11,056 nucleotides of DNA from Hellea balneolensis (GCA_003233025.1 QIKS01000042.1:1-11056); one strand, 5' to 3'; positions 1-8,485 are shown, numbered from the stretch's first letter. The notes: generated by a model not told the origin, from the letters alone. Translations and numbers: made by a program.

Positions 1-932
1 TGCGCCGGAACGCCCGACCAAACCTCACCCGCTGGGACGTCGCTCATGGCTCCGCTACCAGCAGCCATTGTCGCGCCGTCGCCAACGCTCAGGTGATCAG
101 CAAGCCCGACCTGTCCGCCCATCACCACCGCTGTTCCAATCACGCAACTGCCGGAAATACCGACATGAGCAGCGAAAATACAATGGGGGCCGATTTGCAC
201 ATTATGGCCGATTTGCACCTGATTATCGAATTTGCAGCCTTTGCCAATATGGGTTTTGCCGAACATGCCCCGGTCAATTGTGGTCAGGCAGCCAATGCTG
301 ACATTATCTTCAATGACCACATGACCAAGATGGGGAATATCAACCCCGCCTTTATCCGACGGCGCAACGCCAAACCCGGCTGCGCCAATGACGGCACCGT
401 GTTGCACCACACAATTATCGCCCATATGACAGAACTCAACAACCACATTGGCCCCGATACGACAATTTTCCCCGATCACGACATTAGGCCCAATCACTGC
501 ATTGGCCGAGATTTTACTACCCTTGCCGATTTTAGCCCCCTCGCCAATCACGCAGCCCGGCCCGACATCGATATGGGCGTAACCAGCCAAATCATGGCGG
601 CCATAATCAAGGGGACGGTAGAGGCGGGATATAATATGGGCAAATTGCGCCCGGGGGTAATCACAAATGATTGCCACCCCGTCATTATCTTCAATCACCT
701 GCGCATGTTCAGCGCGAACCAAACAAGCAGACGCCCGGCTCTTGGCGCCTAGGTCTTTGGCTTTGCGGCGACCATCAAAATAGCTAATGTCGCCCGTACT
801 GGCGCGATCAAAAGGCTGGGCATGCTCAATGAGCATGTCCCCAATTTTACCTTTCGGTATTTGGCAATCCAGCCCCTCCAGCAATTCTCTAAGCGGTCGA
901 GGCCCCAGACGGCGATAAAAACTCTCTCTCAT
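1..932 (-). CDS. lpxD: UDP-3-O-acylglucosamine N-acyltransferase LpxD, 3' end outside window
   Basis: LpxD transfers an R-3-hydroxyacyl chain from acyl carrier protein to the 2-amino group of UDP-3-O-acylglucosamine, the third step of lipid A synthesis in the cytoplasm. About 310 residues are visible. The N-terminal uridine-binding domain (about 1-110) has the family element DYPRAQFAHIISRLYRP at 91-107. Left-handed beta-helix hexapeptide repeats follow from about 118 to 292 (for example VIGEGAKIGKGSKISANAVIG). The block DNQVQIGHNVQIG at 236-248 holds the expected catalytic histidine, His243. The reading ends at VWSGVPA, so roughly 30-40 residues should lie beyond the edge. The start at 932 is preferred because AGGG lies 5 bases upstream; an in-frame ATG at 947 has no ribosome-binding sequence. 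It follows skp by 21 bases. In many proteobacteria fabZ and lpxA come next, which would be outside this window. Confidence 0.96.
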   Translation of the reverse strand, partial: MRESFYRRLGPRPLRELLEGLDCQIPKGKIGDMLIEHAQPFDRASTGDISYFDGRRKAKDLGAKSRASACLVRAEHAQVIEDNDGVAIICDYPRAQFAHIISRLYRPLDYGRHDLAGYAHIDVGPGCVIGEGAKIGKGSKISANAVIGPNVVIGENCRIGANVVVEFCHMGDNCVVQHGAVIGAAGFGVAPSDKGGVDIPHLGHVVIEDNVSIGCLTTIDRGMFGKTHIGKGCKFDNQVQIGHNVQIGPHCIFAAHVGISGSCVIGTAVVMGGQVGLADHLSVGDGATMAAGSGAMSDVPAGEVWSGVPA

Positions 933-937
933 CCCCG

Positions 938-941
938 CCCT
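938..941 (-). promoter_or_regulatory. Ribosome-binding site deciding the lpxD start
   Basis: The minus strand reads AGGG here, 5 bases before the ATG at 932. The alternative in-frame ATG at 947 is preceded by TAACCATCT, which contains no Shine-Dalgarno match. This favours the shorter form, beginning MRESFYRRLG. The choice adds or removes only five residues. Confidence 0.5.
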
Positions 942-953
942 GGACATAGATGG

Positions 954-1550
954 TTATCTTGCGGCCAGAGGCAGAGGTTGACGCGGCAGTCTCTCGCGGG
1001 TCACAGCGACTGTCTTAAGTTGGCTGTTTAACCGGCTGATGACATCCTCGGTGATATCGACCGTTTTCGCACTGTAAATCACCAACGATCGATCTAAAAT
1101 CAAATCCGCACCGCGCTCGGCTACCATGGTTTCGAGAATAGTAGACAGCCGTTGATTGATCTGCGCAATTGCTTTTTGCTCGGTAATCTGTAGCTCTTTT
1201 TGCTTGTAACTGGCTTCAAGTTTCGCCTTGTTGTCTTTTTCCTGCAAAGATTGGGCGCGCTGTTGTAAGTCGGTACGGGTTCTCAGCGCGTCAGCACTCA
1301 TGCCTTTAAGCTCGGCTGCCAAGCTGTCACGTTCGGTTAACATAGGGGTGACTTGAGCTTGCAGCTCAGCTTCCATTTGCGCGCCAATCGATTCGATTTG
1401 GCGCTTGACATGTTGACCGACCTCAGAGGTTTTCAAAACTCTGTTTTGATCAACCACGAGAATTGTTGTTTGTGCAAGCGCGGTGCTTGACAGAACAATC
1501 AGGGCGCCCATGCTGAGAGCGACCGCCTTAAATATGTTTATAATTTTCAT
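954..1550 (-). CDS. skp: Periplasmic chaperone Skp (OmpH family)
   Basis: Skp is a trimeric periplasmic holdase that binds unfolded outer-membrane proteins after Sec export and delivers them to the Bam complex. The 198-residue product starts with a classical signal peptide: basic MKIINIFK, a hydrophobic core, and a likely signal peptidase I cut after ALA at residue 26. The mature protein opens with the short beta strand TTILVVDQNRVL seen in this family. A long charged, Gln/Glu/Lys-rich helical stretch (about 45-145) would form the coiled-coil tentacles. The strand ADLILDRSLVIYS (148-160) and the motif VDITEDVISRLN (164-175) close the body domain. The tail after about 180 is basic and proline-containing and matches nothing I recognise. 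ATG is one base after the bamA stop, with AAGG 7 bases upstream inside the end of bamA. Sequence conservation in this family is low, so the call also rests on position between bamA and lpxD. Confidence 0.92.
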   Translation of the reverse strand: MKIINIFKAVALSMGALIVLSSTALAQTTILVVDQNRVLKTSEVGQHVKRQIESIGAQMEAELQAQVTPMLTERDSLAAELKGMSADALRTRTDLQQRAQSLQEKDNKAKLEASYKQKELQITEQKAIAQINQRLSTILETMVAERGADLILDRSLVIYSAKTVDITEDVISRLNSQLKTVAVTRERLPRQPLPLAAR

Positions 1551-1551
1551 T

Positions 1552-3930
1552 TTAGAACCTTGTACTTGTGTTGAATTGGAATGATTCTCTTTCGTCGAAA
1601 TCTTCCTTGGTTATGGGTACGGTGAAGTCAAACCGGATGGGGCCAAAGGGCGATTCCCAAAAAACGCTGACCCCGGCTGTTGTCCGCAATGACAAATCAT
1701 CCCTTATGATGAACGCGGGATCATTGAGTATCCTAAATTCATCATCCAGAAGACCGACCGTCCCTGTTTCGATAAACAAACTACCAAGAAGTGACGGAAT
1801 GGGAAGGGGAAAACTCACCTCAAGGGTTGCCTGGCCAAACAAATTGCCGCCAAGAGCATTTAAGCGCTGATTATCTGACACGCGCACAACCCGCGGCCCG
1901 ATACCGGCAACATCAAATCCGCGGAATGTATTGGAGCCTTTAAAGAAGCGGTCATTAATCTGTATATTGTCACCGCCCCAGCCAGTAATATAGCCGCCAG
2001 CCAATGTCCCGGTCGCAACGATATTGTTGAAAAGACCATAATAAACATTGCCGCTAAATTCCGAGCGAATATATTTCACATCGCCGCCCAAACCGGCAAA
2101 ATCTTGCGTAAAGAACAAATCAAAGCCGCGGGTCGGCTCGATAGGGTCATTTCGTTTGTCCCAGATAAATGTGTAGCCAAGGATAGACGACAATCTGTTA
2201 TTGTCCTGCAAGCAAAGCTGGGGGTTGCTTATGGTCAGGGCGCCTGTACATGCAACCGATTCCTGGCGCAATGTATAGCGTGCTGATATTCTGGTGAACT
2301 CGGTAACGGCAAAGCCAAGCGAGCCTTGCACCCCTCTGCGTGTTGAGCGAAAACCGGCTTCATCAAAGAAATCACTGGTGACGTTGAAAATTTGTATACC
2401 CGCAGCAAGATTGCGGTCTAAAAACCGGGGTTCGGTAAATCTGAGATCAATCTCGGTTGTGTTGGAACTGGCCCGGATCAAAAACCGCAAAAGCTGGCCC
2501 CGGCCACGTAAATTTCTCTGGGTGACGGAAAAATCAACCAAAAATGCATTGGCTGATGAGAAACCCGCCGAAAACGCCAACTCTCCTGTTGGCTGCTCAA
2601 CAACTTTAACTTCGACAATCGCCCGGTCTGGCGACGAGCCTTGCACCTCGGTAATTTCAACCTCTTCGAAAAACCGCAAAGAGCGCACGCGGTTGCGCGA
2701 GCGGTCGAGCAAAATTCGGTTAAAAGCATCGCCCTCGACCAATTCCATTTCGCGCCGAATGACATAATCCAATGTGGTTGTATTCCCGACAATATCGATG
2801 CGTTCAATATAAACACGCGGGCCTTCAACCAGTTGAAAGATCAGATCAACGGTTTTATCTTCCCGGTTTCGGGAAAAACGCGGTTGAATATCAACGAAAG
2901 CAAAACCGGCGGCACCGGAAGCCAATGTCAACAGATCAATAGCCCCCTCAACCTCACTCGATTTGAATATATCTCCAGATCTAATCGGAACAATCGCAGT
3001 TAAAATCGCTGCATTCAGTTCTTCAAGATCGGTTTCTACAGAAACATCGCCCCAAGTATATTCATCGCCCTCATCGACCGTAAAGGTGATGTGAAAATCT
3101 TTCTGGTTTGGGACCAATTTGGCCACAGCCGAGACAACCCGAAAATCAGCAAAGCCTCTATTCGTGTAAAATGTCCTGACCTGCTCGCGGTCAAATTCCA
3201 AACGGCCCGGATCATAATTATCATTTGAGGAAAAAATCTTGTACCAAGAGCTTTCCTTTGTCGCCAATTCCTTACGCAACCGGCTATCAGAATATTCATT
3301 ATTGCCGATAAAATTGATCCGGCGCACGCCTGTGACCGGGCCTTCGGTAATCTCAAAGATCAAATCAACCCGGTTTTGCGCTTTTTGAACCACTTTGGGC
3401 ACCACCTGCGCGGCAAAGCGACCGGACTGGCTATATAGATCAATAATTCGCTGCACATCGGCCTGTATGCGCGCACGGGTGAAAATCGACCTGGGCGCGG
3501 CTTCCAGCTCATCGGTTATTTTATCATCTTTCAGGGCTTTATTGCCTTCCAGTATCACCCGGTTAATGATCGGGTTCTCGACAACCCTGATCAGCAAATC
3601 ACCGTCGGTTTCTTCGATGAGGACATCGGCAAACAATCCGGTGGCAAACAGGGTTTTCACCGACAAATCAATCCGCCCGGCGTCATAACGGTCGCCTGGT
3701 GCAATCAGCAGATAAGAGGCGACGGTATTGGCTTCAACCCGCTGGTTGCCGGTAACTCGGATGGTTTTAATTGTTACTGGCGCTTGCGGCACTAAACCCG
3801 CCTCTTGGGCGCTGGCCGTTTGAACGGGAACAAGGCTCGCCGCAAGAAATAAAACCAGGCACAAGCACGCGGCCCGAAGGGCAGATATCGTATAAGACGT
3901 AGAAATATCTGTCATACCCATTTCGCGCAT
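1552..3930 (-). CDS. bamA: Outer membrane protein assembly factor BamA (Omp85)
   Basis: BamA is the essential core of the Bam complex, folding and inserting beta-barrel proteins into the outer membrane. The product is 792 residues, close to the 810 of E. coli. A signal peptide with a hydrophobic core at about 20-35 ends at a likely cut after ASA (residue 41). Five POTRA repeats follow at about 53-119, 120-196, 198-288, 290-369 and 371-446; each opens with a strand like IKTIRVTGNQRV or VYIERIDIVGN and closes with a strand like LIFEITEGP. The barrel spans about 450-792. FRGF at 669-672 is the conserved loop-6 motif, and the chain ends in phenylalanine, the usual barrel recognition signal. Two cysteines, 561 and 573, lie in a probable surface loop. 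The ATG directly abuts the rseP stop. Later in-frame ATGs at 3921 and 3915 are possible starts and would keep the signal peptide. Confidence 0.98.
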   Translation of the reverse strand: MREMGMTDISTSYTISALRAACLCLVLFLAASLVPVQTASAQEAGLVPQAPVTIKTIRVTGNQRVEANTVASYLLIAPGDRYDAGRIDLSVKTLFATGLFADVLIEETDGDLLIRVVENPIINRVILEGNKALKDDKITDELEAAPRSIFTRARIQADVQRIIDLYSQSGRFAAQVVPKVVQKAQNRVDLIFEITEGPVTGVRRINFIGNNEYSDSRLRKELATKESSWYKIFSSNDNYDPGRLEFDREQVRTFYTNRGFADFRVVSAVAKLVPNQKDFHITFTVDEGDEYTWGDVSVETDLEELNAAILTAIVPIRSGDIFKSSEVEGAIDLLTLASGAAGFAFVDIQPRFSRNREDKTVDLIFQLVEGPRVYIERIDIVGNTTTLDYVIRREMELVEGDAFNRILLDRSRNRVRSLRFFEEVEITEVQGSSPDRAIVEVKVVEQPTGELAFSAGFSSANAFLVDFSVTQRNLRGRGQLLRFLIRASSNTTEIDLRFTEPRFLDRNLAAGIQIFNVTSDFFDEAGFRSTRRGVQGSLGFAVTEFTRISARYTLRQESVACTGALTISNPQLCLQDNNRLSSILGYTFIWDKRNDPIEPTRGFDLFFTQDFAGLGGDVKYIRSEFSGNVYYGLFNNIVATGTLAGGYITGWGGDNIQINDRFFKGSNTFRGFDVAGIGPRVVRVSDNQRLNALGGNLFGQATLEVSFPLPIPSLLGSLFIETGTVGLLDDEFRILNDPAFIIRDDLSLRTTAGVSVFWESPFGPIRFDFTVPITKEDFDERESFQFNTSTRF

Positions 3931-5130
3931 TTATCCCGTGTTGGTGAACAAATCCGGGACATAACCGATATCGTTCCATGTTAAAACCAAGAACAAGGTC
4001 AAGAGGATGGCAAAGCCTATTCTAAACCCTATTTCCTGCGCACGCTCGCTCAGCGGACGACGCATAATGGCTTCATAGCCATAGTAGAGCAAATGTCCAC
4101 CATCTAAAACAGGAATTGGCATTAAATTTGCGAAACCTAAGCCAACAGACAGCGCCGCTGCCAACCCCAATAGACGCCGCAACATGGTTTCGGCTTTTTG
4201 TTTAAAGCTGCCTTGTGAATTGGCGGCGTCAATACCGACTTTACCAGTAATGGCAGCAATTTTAACAATACTGCCCAAAGCCTTGCCATCTTCCTTGCCT
4301 TGAAATATCCGGCCAATGTATTTCCCGGTCATGGCGACCGAGTTGTAAACATTGCTCACCCCATAGCCAGCAGCCCCTAAAACCGTGTAGCTCTCTCTTG
4401 TTACGTCGCTTCTAAAGGTAACGCCAATCATGCCGCCGGTATATTTCCCGCCAATGGCATCTGTGCGGTTTTGGCGCTGCGGCACCACTGATAACGCCGT
4501 CAATGTGCCGCCCCGATTGACAACCACCTGCAATCGTTCGTCCGAATTTAGTGTAATTATTTGAGAAACCGCATTGATATCACCAGCTTTTTTGCCATTA
4601 ATGCTGACAAATTCATCGCCCGGTAAAAATCCTGCCTGCTCGGCAACCCCGCCGGGGGTCAATTCCGTAATTTTCGCCTTGCTGCTATAGGTGCCGTAGG
4701 CCAAAGCCAGCCCCATATAAATAATCGCCGCCAGCAAAAAATTCGCCACCGGCCCCGCCAAAACCACCAAAGAACGCTGCCAGAGCGGCTTAAAATGCAA
4801 ACATGTCTTCCAGGCATCTTTGCCGTGCTTGCTGTTCATATCCGCCTTGATTTTCTTGAGGCGCTCTACATCTGGATTGCTGGCCGCGCCTGCGTCGCCC
4901 ATAAATTTCACATAACCGCCCAGAGGAATACGGCCAATTACCCACTGGGTGCCAGAGCGTCCGCGCCAGCTGGCAATCGGCTTGCCAAACCCGACAGAAA
5001 ACCGCTCAACCGCTACATTGAAAAACCGCGCAACACTGTAATGTCCCATTTCATGAATAAACACGAGCAAGCCCAGCAGCAGTGCAAAGCTGCCAAAGAA
5101 AACCATTGTATTCAATACGCCCTGTATCAT
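3931..5130 (-). CDS. rseP: Site-2 intramembrane zinc metalloprotease RseP
   Basis: This is a site-2 protease of the inner membrane; family members cleave transmembrane segments of anti-sigma factors and leftover signal peptides. The 399-residue protein has the zinc motif HEMGH at 26-30 inside the first membrane helix, and NLMPIPVLDGGH at 335-346, whose aspartate (343) supplies the third metal ligand. Other membrane helices are likely near 120-142, 320-338 and 370-388. A PDZ domain covers about 150-220, with GGVAEQAGFLPGDEFVSING at 160-179. Only one PDZ domain is evident, whereas E. coli RseP (450 residues) has two; shorter single-PDZ forms are known in this family. The cytoplasmic stretch at 80-118 is charged and linker-like. 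The gene starts 6 bases after the dxr stop, behind a purine-rich AAGGGAAG, and its stop abuts the bamA start. No sigma factor or anti-sigma gene lies in the window, so its substrate here is unknown. Confidence 0.95.
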   Translation of the reverse strand: MIQGVLNTMVFFGSFALLLGLLVFIHEMGHYSVARFFNVAVERFSVGFGKPIASWRGRSGTQWVIGRIPLGGYVKFMGDAGAASNPDVERLKKIKADMNSKHGKDAWKTCLHFKPLWQRSLVVLAGPVANFLLAAIIYMGLALAYGTYSSKAKITELTPGGVAEQAGFLPGDEFVSINGKKAGDINAVSQIITLNSDERLQVVVNRGGTLTALSVVPQRQNRTDAIGGKYTGGMIGVTFRSDVTRESYTVLGAAGYGVSNVYNSVAMTGKYIGRIFQGKEDGKALGSIVKIAAITGKVGIDAANSQGSFKQKAETMLRRLLGLAAALSVGLGFANLMPIPVLDGGHLLYYGYEAIMRRPLSERAQEIGFRIGFAILLTLFLVLTWNDIGYVPDLFTNTG

Positions 5131-5136
5131 CTTCCC

Positions 5137-6318
5137 TTACCCTAAACCTTGCTTAGCGATAATCGCAGACGCTGTTTCGCGGGCGCGCCCGTCAATGTCC
5201 AAAACCTGTTCTATCGCCTCTAAAGGTTTAGCGAAGCCCGGCTCGTTTTCAAAGACATTTAGCACATTGTCGCAACAATCGGTAATCCCGGTGAACTTTA
5301 TCCGGCCGGCCAAGAAAGCCGCAACGGCAATCTCATTGCTTGCATTAAGAACCGTTGGCGCCGCCCCGCCGGTGATAAGGGCATTTCGTGCCAAGCCAAG
5401 GGCCGGGAATTTCTCCGTGTCCGGCAGCTCGAAATCAAGCCTGGCGATTGCCGCCAAATCCAGCGGTTTAACCGATGTTTCCATACGCGCCGGCCAGGCC
5501 AAAGCATAGGCGATAGGTGTGCGCATATCCGGCGATCCCAATTGGGCTAGCACCGAACCATCCACATATTCCACCATAGAATGAATGATCGATTGCGGAT
5601 GGATAATGATATCAATCTGCTCTTGGGGGGTATCAAATAAATAACTGGCCTCGATCAACTCCAGCCCTTTATTCATCAAGCTGGCACTGTCGATGGAGAT
5701 TTTATCACCCATCGCCCAGACCGGGTGGGCCAATGCTTGTTTCGGGCTTGCATTTTCAAGTTGCTGCTTGGAGAACTGTCTAAATGGCCCGCCGGACGCC
5801 GTTAAAATAAGCTTGCGCACTTCATCCGGGCGCTCGGCGTTTAAAACCTGAAAAATCGCATTATGCTCGGAATCAACCGGCAGGATTGTCGCGCCGTATT
5901 GCTGGGCGCATTGCATAAACAAAACGCCGGCGCACACCAGACATTCCTTATTGGCCAATCCAATATAGCACCCCTGCTGCACCGCCGCCAATGTCGGCTG
6001 CAACCCGGCAGCGCCGACAATGGCCGCCATAACGAAATCCGCCTCAAGCCGCCCGGCCTCGATCAAGGCCATGCGGCCAAAACCAATTTCTATGCCGGTT
6101 CCGGCCAAAGCATCTCTGAGATAATCTTTTTGGCTCTCATCACTAAGAACAATATTTTGTGGTTTAAATTCAAGGGCTTGCTTAGCTAACTTCACTGCAT
6201 TTGTGTGGGCGGTTAAGCAGGTAACCGTAAATTCACCCGGCTTGGCGTGCCTGATTAAATCAAGCGTGTTTTCGCCAACAGACCCCGTAGAGCCTAATAT
6301 GGTAATCCGTTTGGCCAT
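5137..6318 (-). CDS. dxr: 1-deoxy-D-xylulose-5-phosphate reductoisomerase (IspC)
   Basis: Dxr converts DXP to 2-C-methyl-D-erythritol 4-phosphate with NADPH and a divalent metal. This is the committed step of the MEP isoprenoid pathway and the target of fosmidomycin. The product has 393 residues, near the usual 395-400. The NADPH-binding loop GSTGSVG is at 9-15, LANKE at 121-125, and the metal-binding PVDSEHNAIFQ at 147-157 (Asp149, Glu151). LTASGGPFR is at 172-180, and HPVWAMGDKISIDSASLMNK leads into GLE at 218-220, whose Glu220 completes the metal site. HPQSIIHSMVEYVDGSVLAQ follows further on. All key residues are present. The ATG lies one base after the cdsA stop and has no clear ribosome-binding site of its own, which suggests coupled translation. 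Its IPP product feeds UppS, encoded two genes upstream in the same run. Confidence 0.98.
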   Translation of the reverse strand: MAKRITILGSTGSVGENTLDLIRHAKPGEFTVTCLTAHTNAVKLAKQALEFKPQNIVLSDESQKDYLRDALAGTGIEIGFGRMALIEAGRLEADFVMAAIVGAAGLQPTLAAVQQGCYIGLANKECLVCAGVLFMQCAQQYGATILPVDSEHNAIFQVLNAERPDEVRKLILTASGGPFRQFSKQQLENASPKQALAHPVWAMGDKISIDSASLMNKGLELIEASYLFDTPQEQIDIIIHPQSIIHSMVEYVDGSVLAQLGSPDMRTPIAYALAWPARMETSVKPLDLAAIARLDFELPDTEKFPALGLARNALITGGAAPTVLNASNEIAVAAFLAGRIKFTGITDCCDNVLNVFENEPGFAKPLEAIEQVLDIDGRARETASAIIAKQGLG

Positions 6319-6319
6319 A

Positions 6320-7171
6320 TCAGATCGGCAAGAACCCTGCGCTCAGCCCCGGCCAAACCAGTAAAAATCCGGTGGACAGCAAAACCGCCAACATTAACGA
6401 ATCGACCCTATCGAGCAATCCCCCGTGCCCCGGCAATACCCCGCCAGCATCTTTGACCTCCAAAATCCGCTTGATATAGCTTTCCAAAAAATCGCCCCAC
6501 ACCGCAAATAAGACAATCGGCAAGGCCAGCAACAACCCGGTTAAGGGGCTAAACCCGATGAAAAACGCGCTTATCGCCCCGATAACTGCCGCCATGACAC
6601 CGCCGACAATAAATCCCGACCAGGTTTTATTGGGGCTAATTTTGGGAGCCAATTTTGGCCCCTTTAACAAGGAGCCGCCAAGATAGGCAAAACTATCGGC
6701 GGCGACAACAACGGCCAAAACAAACATCAACATCAAAAACCCTGGCGCCGCCGGGCCAATTCCGCTGCCGCGCAGCCATAAAATCGCCAGGCTGGGGATA
6801 ATGATGTAAAACGGCCCCAATATAGCCCAGATAAGCCCGCCCTGCTTGAGCCTGATTAAAACCGCCAGCCCGGCGCATATGCACACGACCAAAAACCCAA
6901 GCTGCCAATTTTGGTATAGGGCGGCGCAAAGCGCCAAAACCACGCCTAATAAATGTACGCAATAACTCGGCCACCCGGCTTGTTTATCGCTCATCCTTAC
7001 CCATTCCCACATCATTCTAAGGGTGAAAACCAGTACCAAGACCATAAAAACCCAACCGCCAAAATAAACTGGAAATCCGCAAATCCCTATTAAGGCTAAA
7101 CCTGAAACCGCGCGCACCCCAAGAGTTTTCAACTTGCTTGCTTTGCCGATTTCTGTCCCCGCCTCCGCCAT
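6320..7171 (-). CDS. cdsA: Phosphatidate cytidylyltransferase (CDP-diacylglycerol synthase)
   Basis: CdsA makes CDP-diacylglycerol from phosphatidate and CTP in the inner membrane; this is the branch point for all phospholipids. The 283-residue protein (E. coli 285) has many hydrophobic helices, the first around 20-55. The family signature is complete at 231-257: SYIKRILEVKD, then the PGHGG segment and LLDRVD, with its metal- and substrate-binding aspartates. Upstream, ADSFAYLGG (158-166) and PKISPNKTWSG (176-186) are also standard family elements. The start at 7171 is one base after the uppS stop, with GGAAG 9 bases upstream inside uppS. The frame stays open for another 133 codons back into uppS, but that part has no CdsA similarity and should not be counted. 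The stop is TGA, one base before the dxr ATG. Confidence 0.97.
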   Translation of the reverse strand: MAEAGTEIGKASKLKTLGVRAVSGLALIGICGFPVYFGGWVFMVLVLVFTLRMMWEWVRMSDKQAGWPSYCVHLLGVVLALCAALYQNWQLGFLVVCICAGLAVLIRLKQGGLIWAILGPFYIIIPSLAILWLRGSGIGPAAPGFLMLMFVLAVVVAADSFAYLGGSLLKGPKLAPKISPNKTWSGFIVGGVMAAVIGAISAFFIGFSPLTGLLLALPIVLFAVWGDFLESYIKRILEVKDAGGVLPGHGGLLDRVDSLMLAVLLSTGFLLVWPGLSAGFLPI

Positions 7172-7172
7172 T

Positions 7173-7916
7173 TTAAGCCACTTCCGCCGCACCAAGATTG
7201 CCAAAGCGGCGATCGCGGCACTGATAGGCTTGGACGGCTTTTTGTAAATCCGAAACCGTAAAATCTGGCCAGAGCGTATCGGTGAAGACGAATTCCGCAT
7301 AAGCCGCCTGCCAAAGCAGGAAATTGCTAATCCGGTGTTCGCCGCTGGTGCGAATGACCAGATCAGGCGACGGTAGGCCGTCCGTATCAAGATAGGATGC
7401 AAACCCGACCTCATCAAGGGCATTTGCCTCGACATTTCCAAGCTTGACATCGGCGGCATAGGCACGGGCGGCGCGGATAATTTCGTCCCGTCCGCCGTAA
7501 TTAAACGCGATATTGAGATAAAAATCCCTATTGTCTTTGGTCTGGTTTTCAACCCTGTCAAGCAAGGCACACATGCTCGGCGTCAAGCCGTCCCGTGAGC
7601 CTAATATCCGGATTTTCACACCCCTTTTGTCCAGGCTTTGCAAATCCTCATCAACATATTTACGCAGCAAATCAAAAAGCGCTGAAATCTCGGCTTTCGG
7701 CCTGTTCCAGTTTTCTGTCGAAAAGCTATATAAGGTCAGGCACTCAACACCAATTTCCGCTGCCCCCTCAACCACACGGCGCACGGCCTTGACCCCTTCT
7801 TGATGGCCAAACAAGCGCGGCCTGTGCCGGGCGCTCGCCCAGCGGCCATTGCCGTCCATAATAATGGCGATATGAGCGGGAAAATTCCGCCCGTCTATTT
7901 TGGGCGCACCAGACAT
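7173..7916 (-). CDS. uppS: Undecaprenyl diphosphate synthase (cis-prenyltransferase)
   Basis: UppS condenses eight IPP units onto farnesyl diphosphate to give undecaprenyl diphosphate, the precursor of the lipid carrier for peptidoglycan and O-antigen. The product is 247 residues, typical for the family. HIAIIMDGNGRWA at 15-27 carries the catalytic Asp21, and FGHQEG at 36-41 follows. LYSFSTENWNRP at 62-73 lies in the flexible substrate loop region. FNYGGRDEI at 138-146 and DLVIRTSGEHRISNFLLWQ (from 185) supply the diphosphate-binding arginines, with Glu208 in AYAEF as the metal-linked acid. The usual family sequence is SGEQRLSN; here it is SGEHRISN, a mild change. The ATG shares one base with the frr stop (TAATG), the classic layout for translational coupling. 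Confidence 0.98.
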   Translation of the reverse strand: MSGAPKIDGRNFPAHIAIIMDGNGRWASARHRPRLFGHQEGVKAVRRVVEGAAEIGVECLTLYSFSTENWNRPKAEISALFDLLRKYVDEDLQSLDKRGVKIRILGSRDGLTPSMCALLDRVENQTKDNRDFYLNIAFNYGGRDEIIRAARAYAADVKLGNVEANALDEVGFASYLDTDGLPSPDLVIRTSGEHRISNFLLWQAAYAEFVFTDTLWPDFTVSDLQKAVQAYQCRDRRFGNLGAAEVA

Positions 7917-8479
7917 TAAACCTGCATGATCTCCTCGGTTTTAACCGTCAGCGCGCTGTCAATCGCCTCAATATGTTCATCGGTGGCTTTTTGCACATCA
8001 TCGCTGTGTTTCTTATGCTCATCTTCGCTGATCTTGGATGATTTTTCCAGCCGCTTGAGGATTTCCATACCGTCGCGGCGGACATTGCGCACGGCCACTT
8101 TCGCCGCTTCGGCATAAGCACCGCCAACCTTGCTCAATTCCTTACGCCGTTCCTCGGTCAAGGCCGGCATGGGAATACGCAATGTCTGACCGTCAACCAC
8201 CGGATTGATGCCCAAATTTGATTCGCGTAAAGCCCGTTCGACCGCCGCCACCAAAGATTTATCCCAAACATTGACCGTCAACATGCGCGGCTCAGGTACA
8301 TTAACCGCCCCGACCTGATTAAGCGGCGTCTGGGCGCCGTAAGCCTCAACCGTGACATTATCCAAAATCGCCGTATGCGCCCGTCCGGTACGCAAAGAAG
8401 CAAATTCGGTTTTCAAGGCTGTAATCGCCCCGTCCATGCGGCGTTTGATATCGCCAAGATTATAGTCCGTATCTGCCAT
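7916..8479 (-). CDS. frr: Ribosome recycling factor (RRF)
   Basis: RRF works with EF-G to split the post-termination ribosome so that its subunits can be reused. The product has 187 residues (E. coli 185). The long-helix domain is formed by about 1-30 and 106-187, and the small beta domain by about 31-105. Family blocks include [12 protein letters not shown] at 29-40, [20 protein letters not shown] at 89-108, and AVRNVRRDG at 129-137, which contains the functionally important arginine (Arg132 in E. coli, probably 134 here). The N terminus [15 protein letters not shown] matches the usual short lead-in helix. The start is secured by AGGAG 6 bases upstream. The gene lies 42 bases after pyrH, and its stop overlaps the uppS start by one base. 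Confidence 0.98.
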   Translation of the reverse strand: MADTDYNLGDIKRRMDGAITALKTEFASLRTGRAHTAILDNVTVEAYGAQTPLNQVGAVNVPEPRMLTVNVWDKSLVAAVERALRESNLGINPVVDGQTLRIPMPALTEERRKELSKVGGAYAEAAKVAVRNVRRDGMEILKRLEKSSKISEDEHKKHSDDVQKATDEHIEAIDSALTVKTEEIMQV

Positions 8480-8485
8480 TTTAAA

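Noticed and set aside
93..752. A 219-codon open frame on the plus strand opposite lpxD
   Set aside because: It lies wholly antisense to the clearly conserved LpxD hexapeptide repeats. Its own apparent periodicity mirrors the repeats on the other strand. It has no recognisable domain.
2294..2767. A 157-codon open frame on the plus strand inside bamA
   Set aside because: It is antisense to conserved POTRA and barrel coding sequence, has a basic low-complexity composition, and lacks a ribosome-binding site or recognisable motif.
7172..7570. Upstream extension of the cdsA frame by 133 codons into uppS
   Set aside because: The added part overlaps the UppS catalytic region in another frame and has no CdsA similarity. 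The start at 7171 gives a 283-residue protein of the normal family length.
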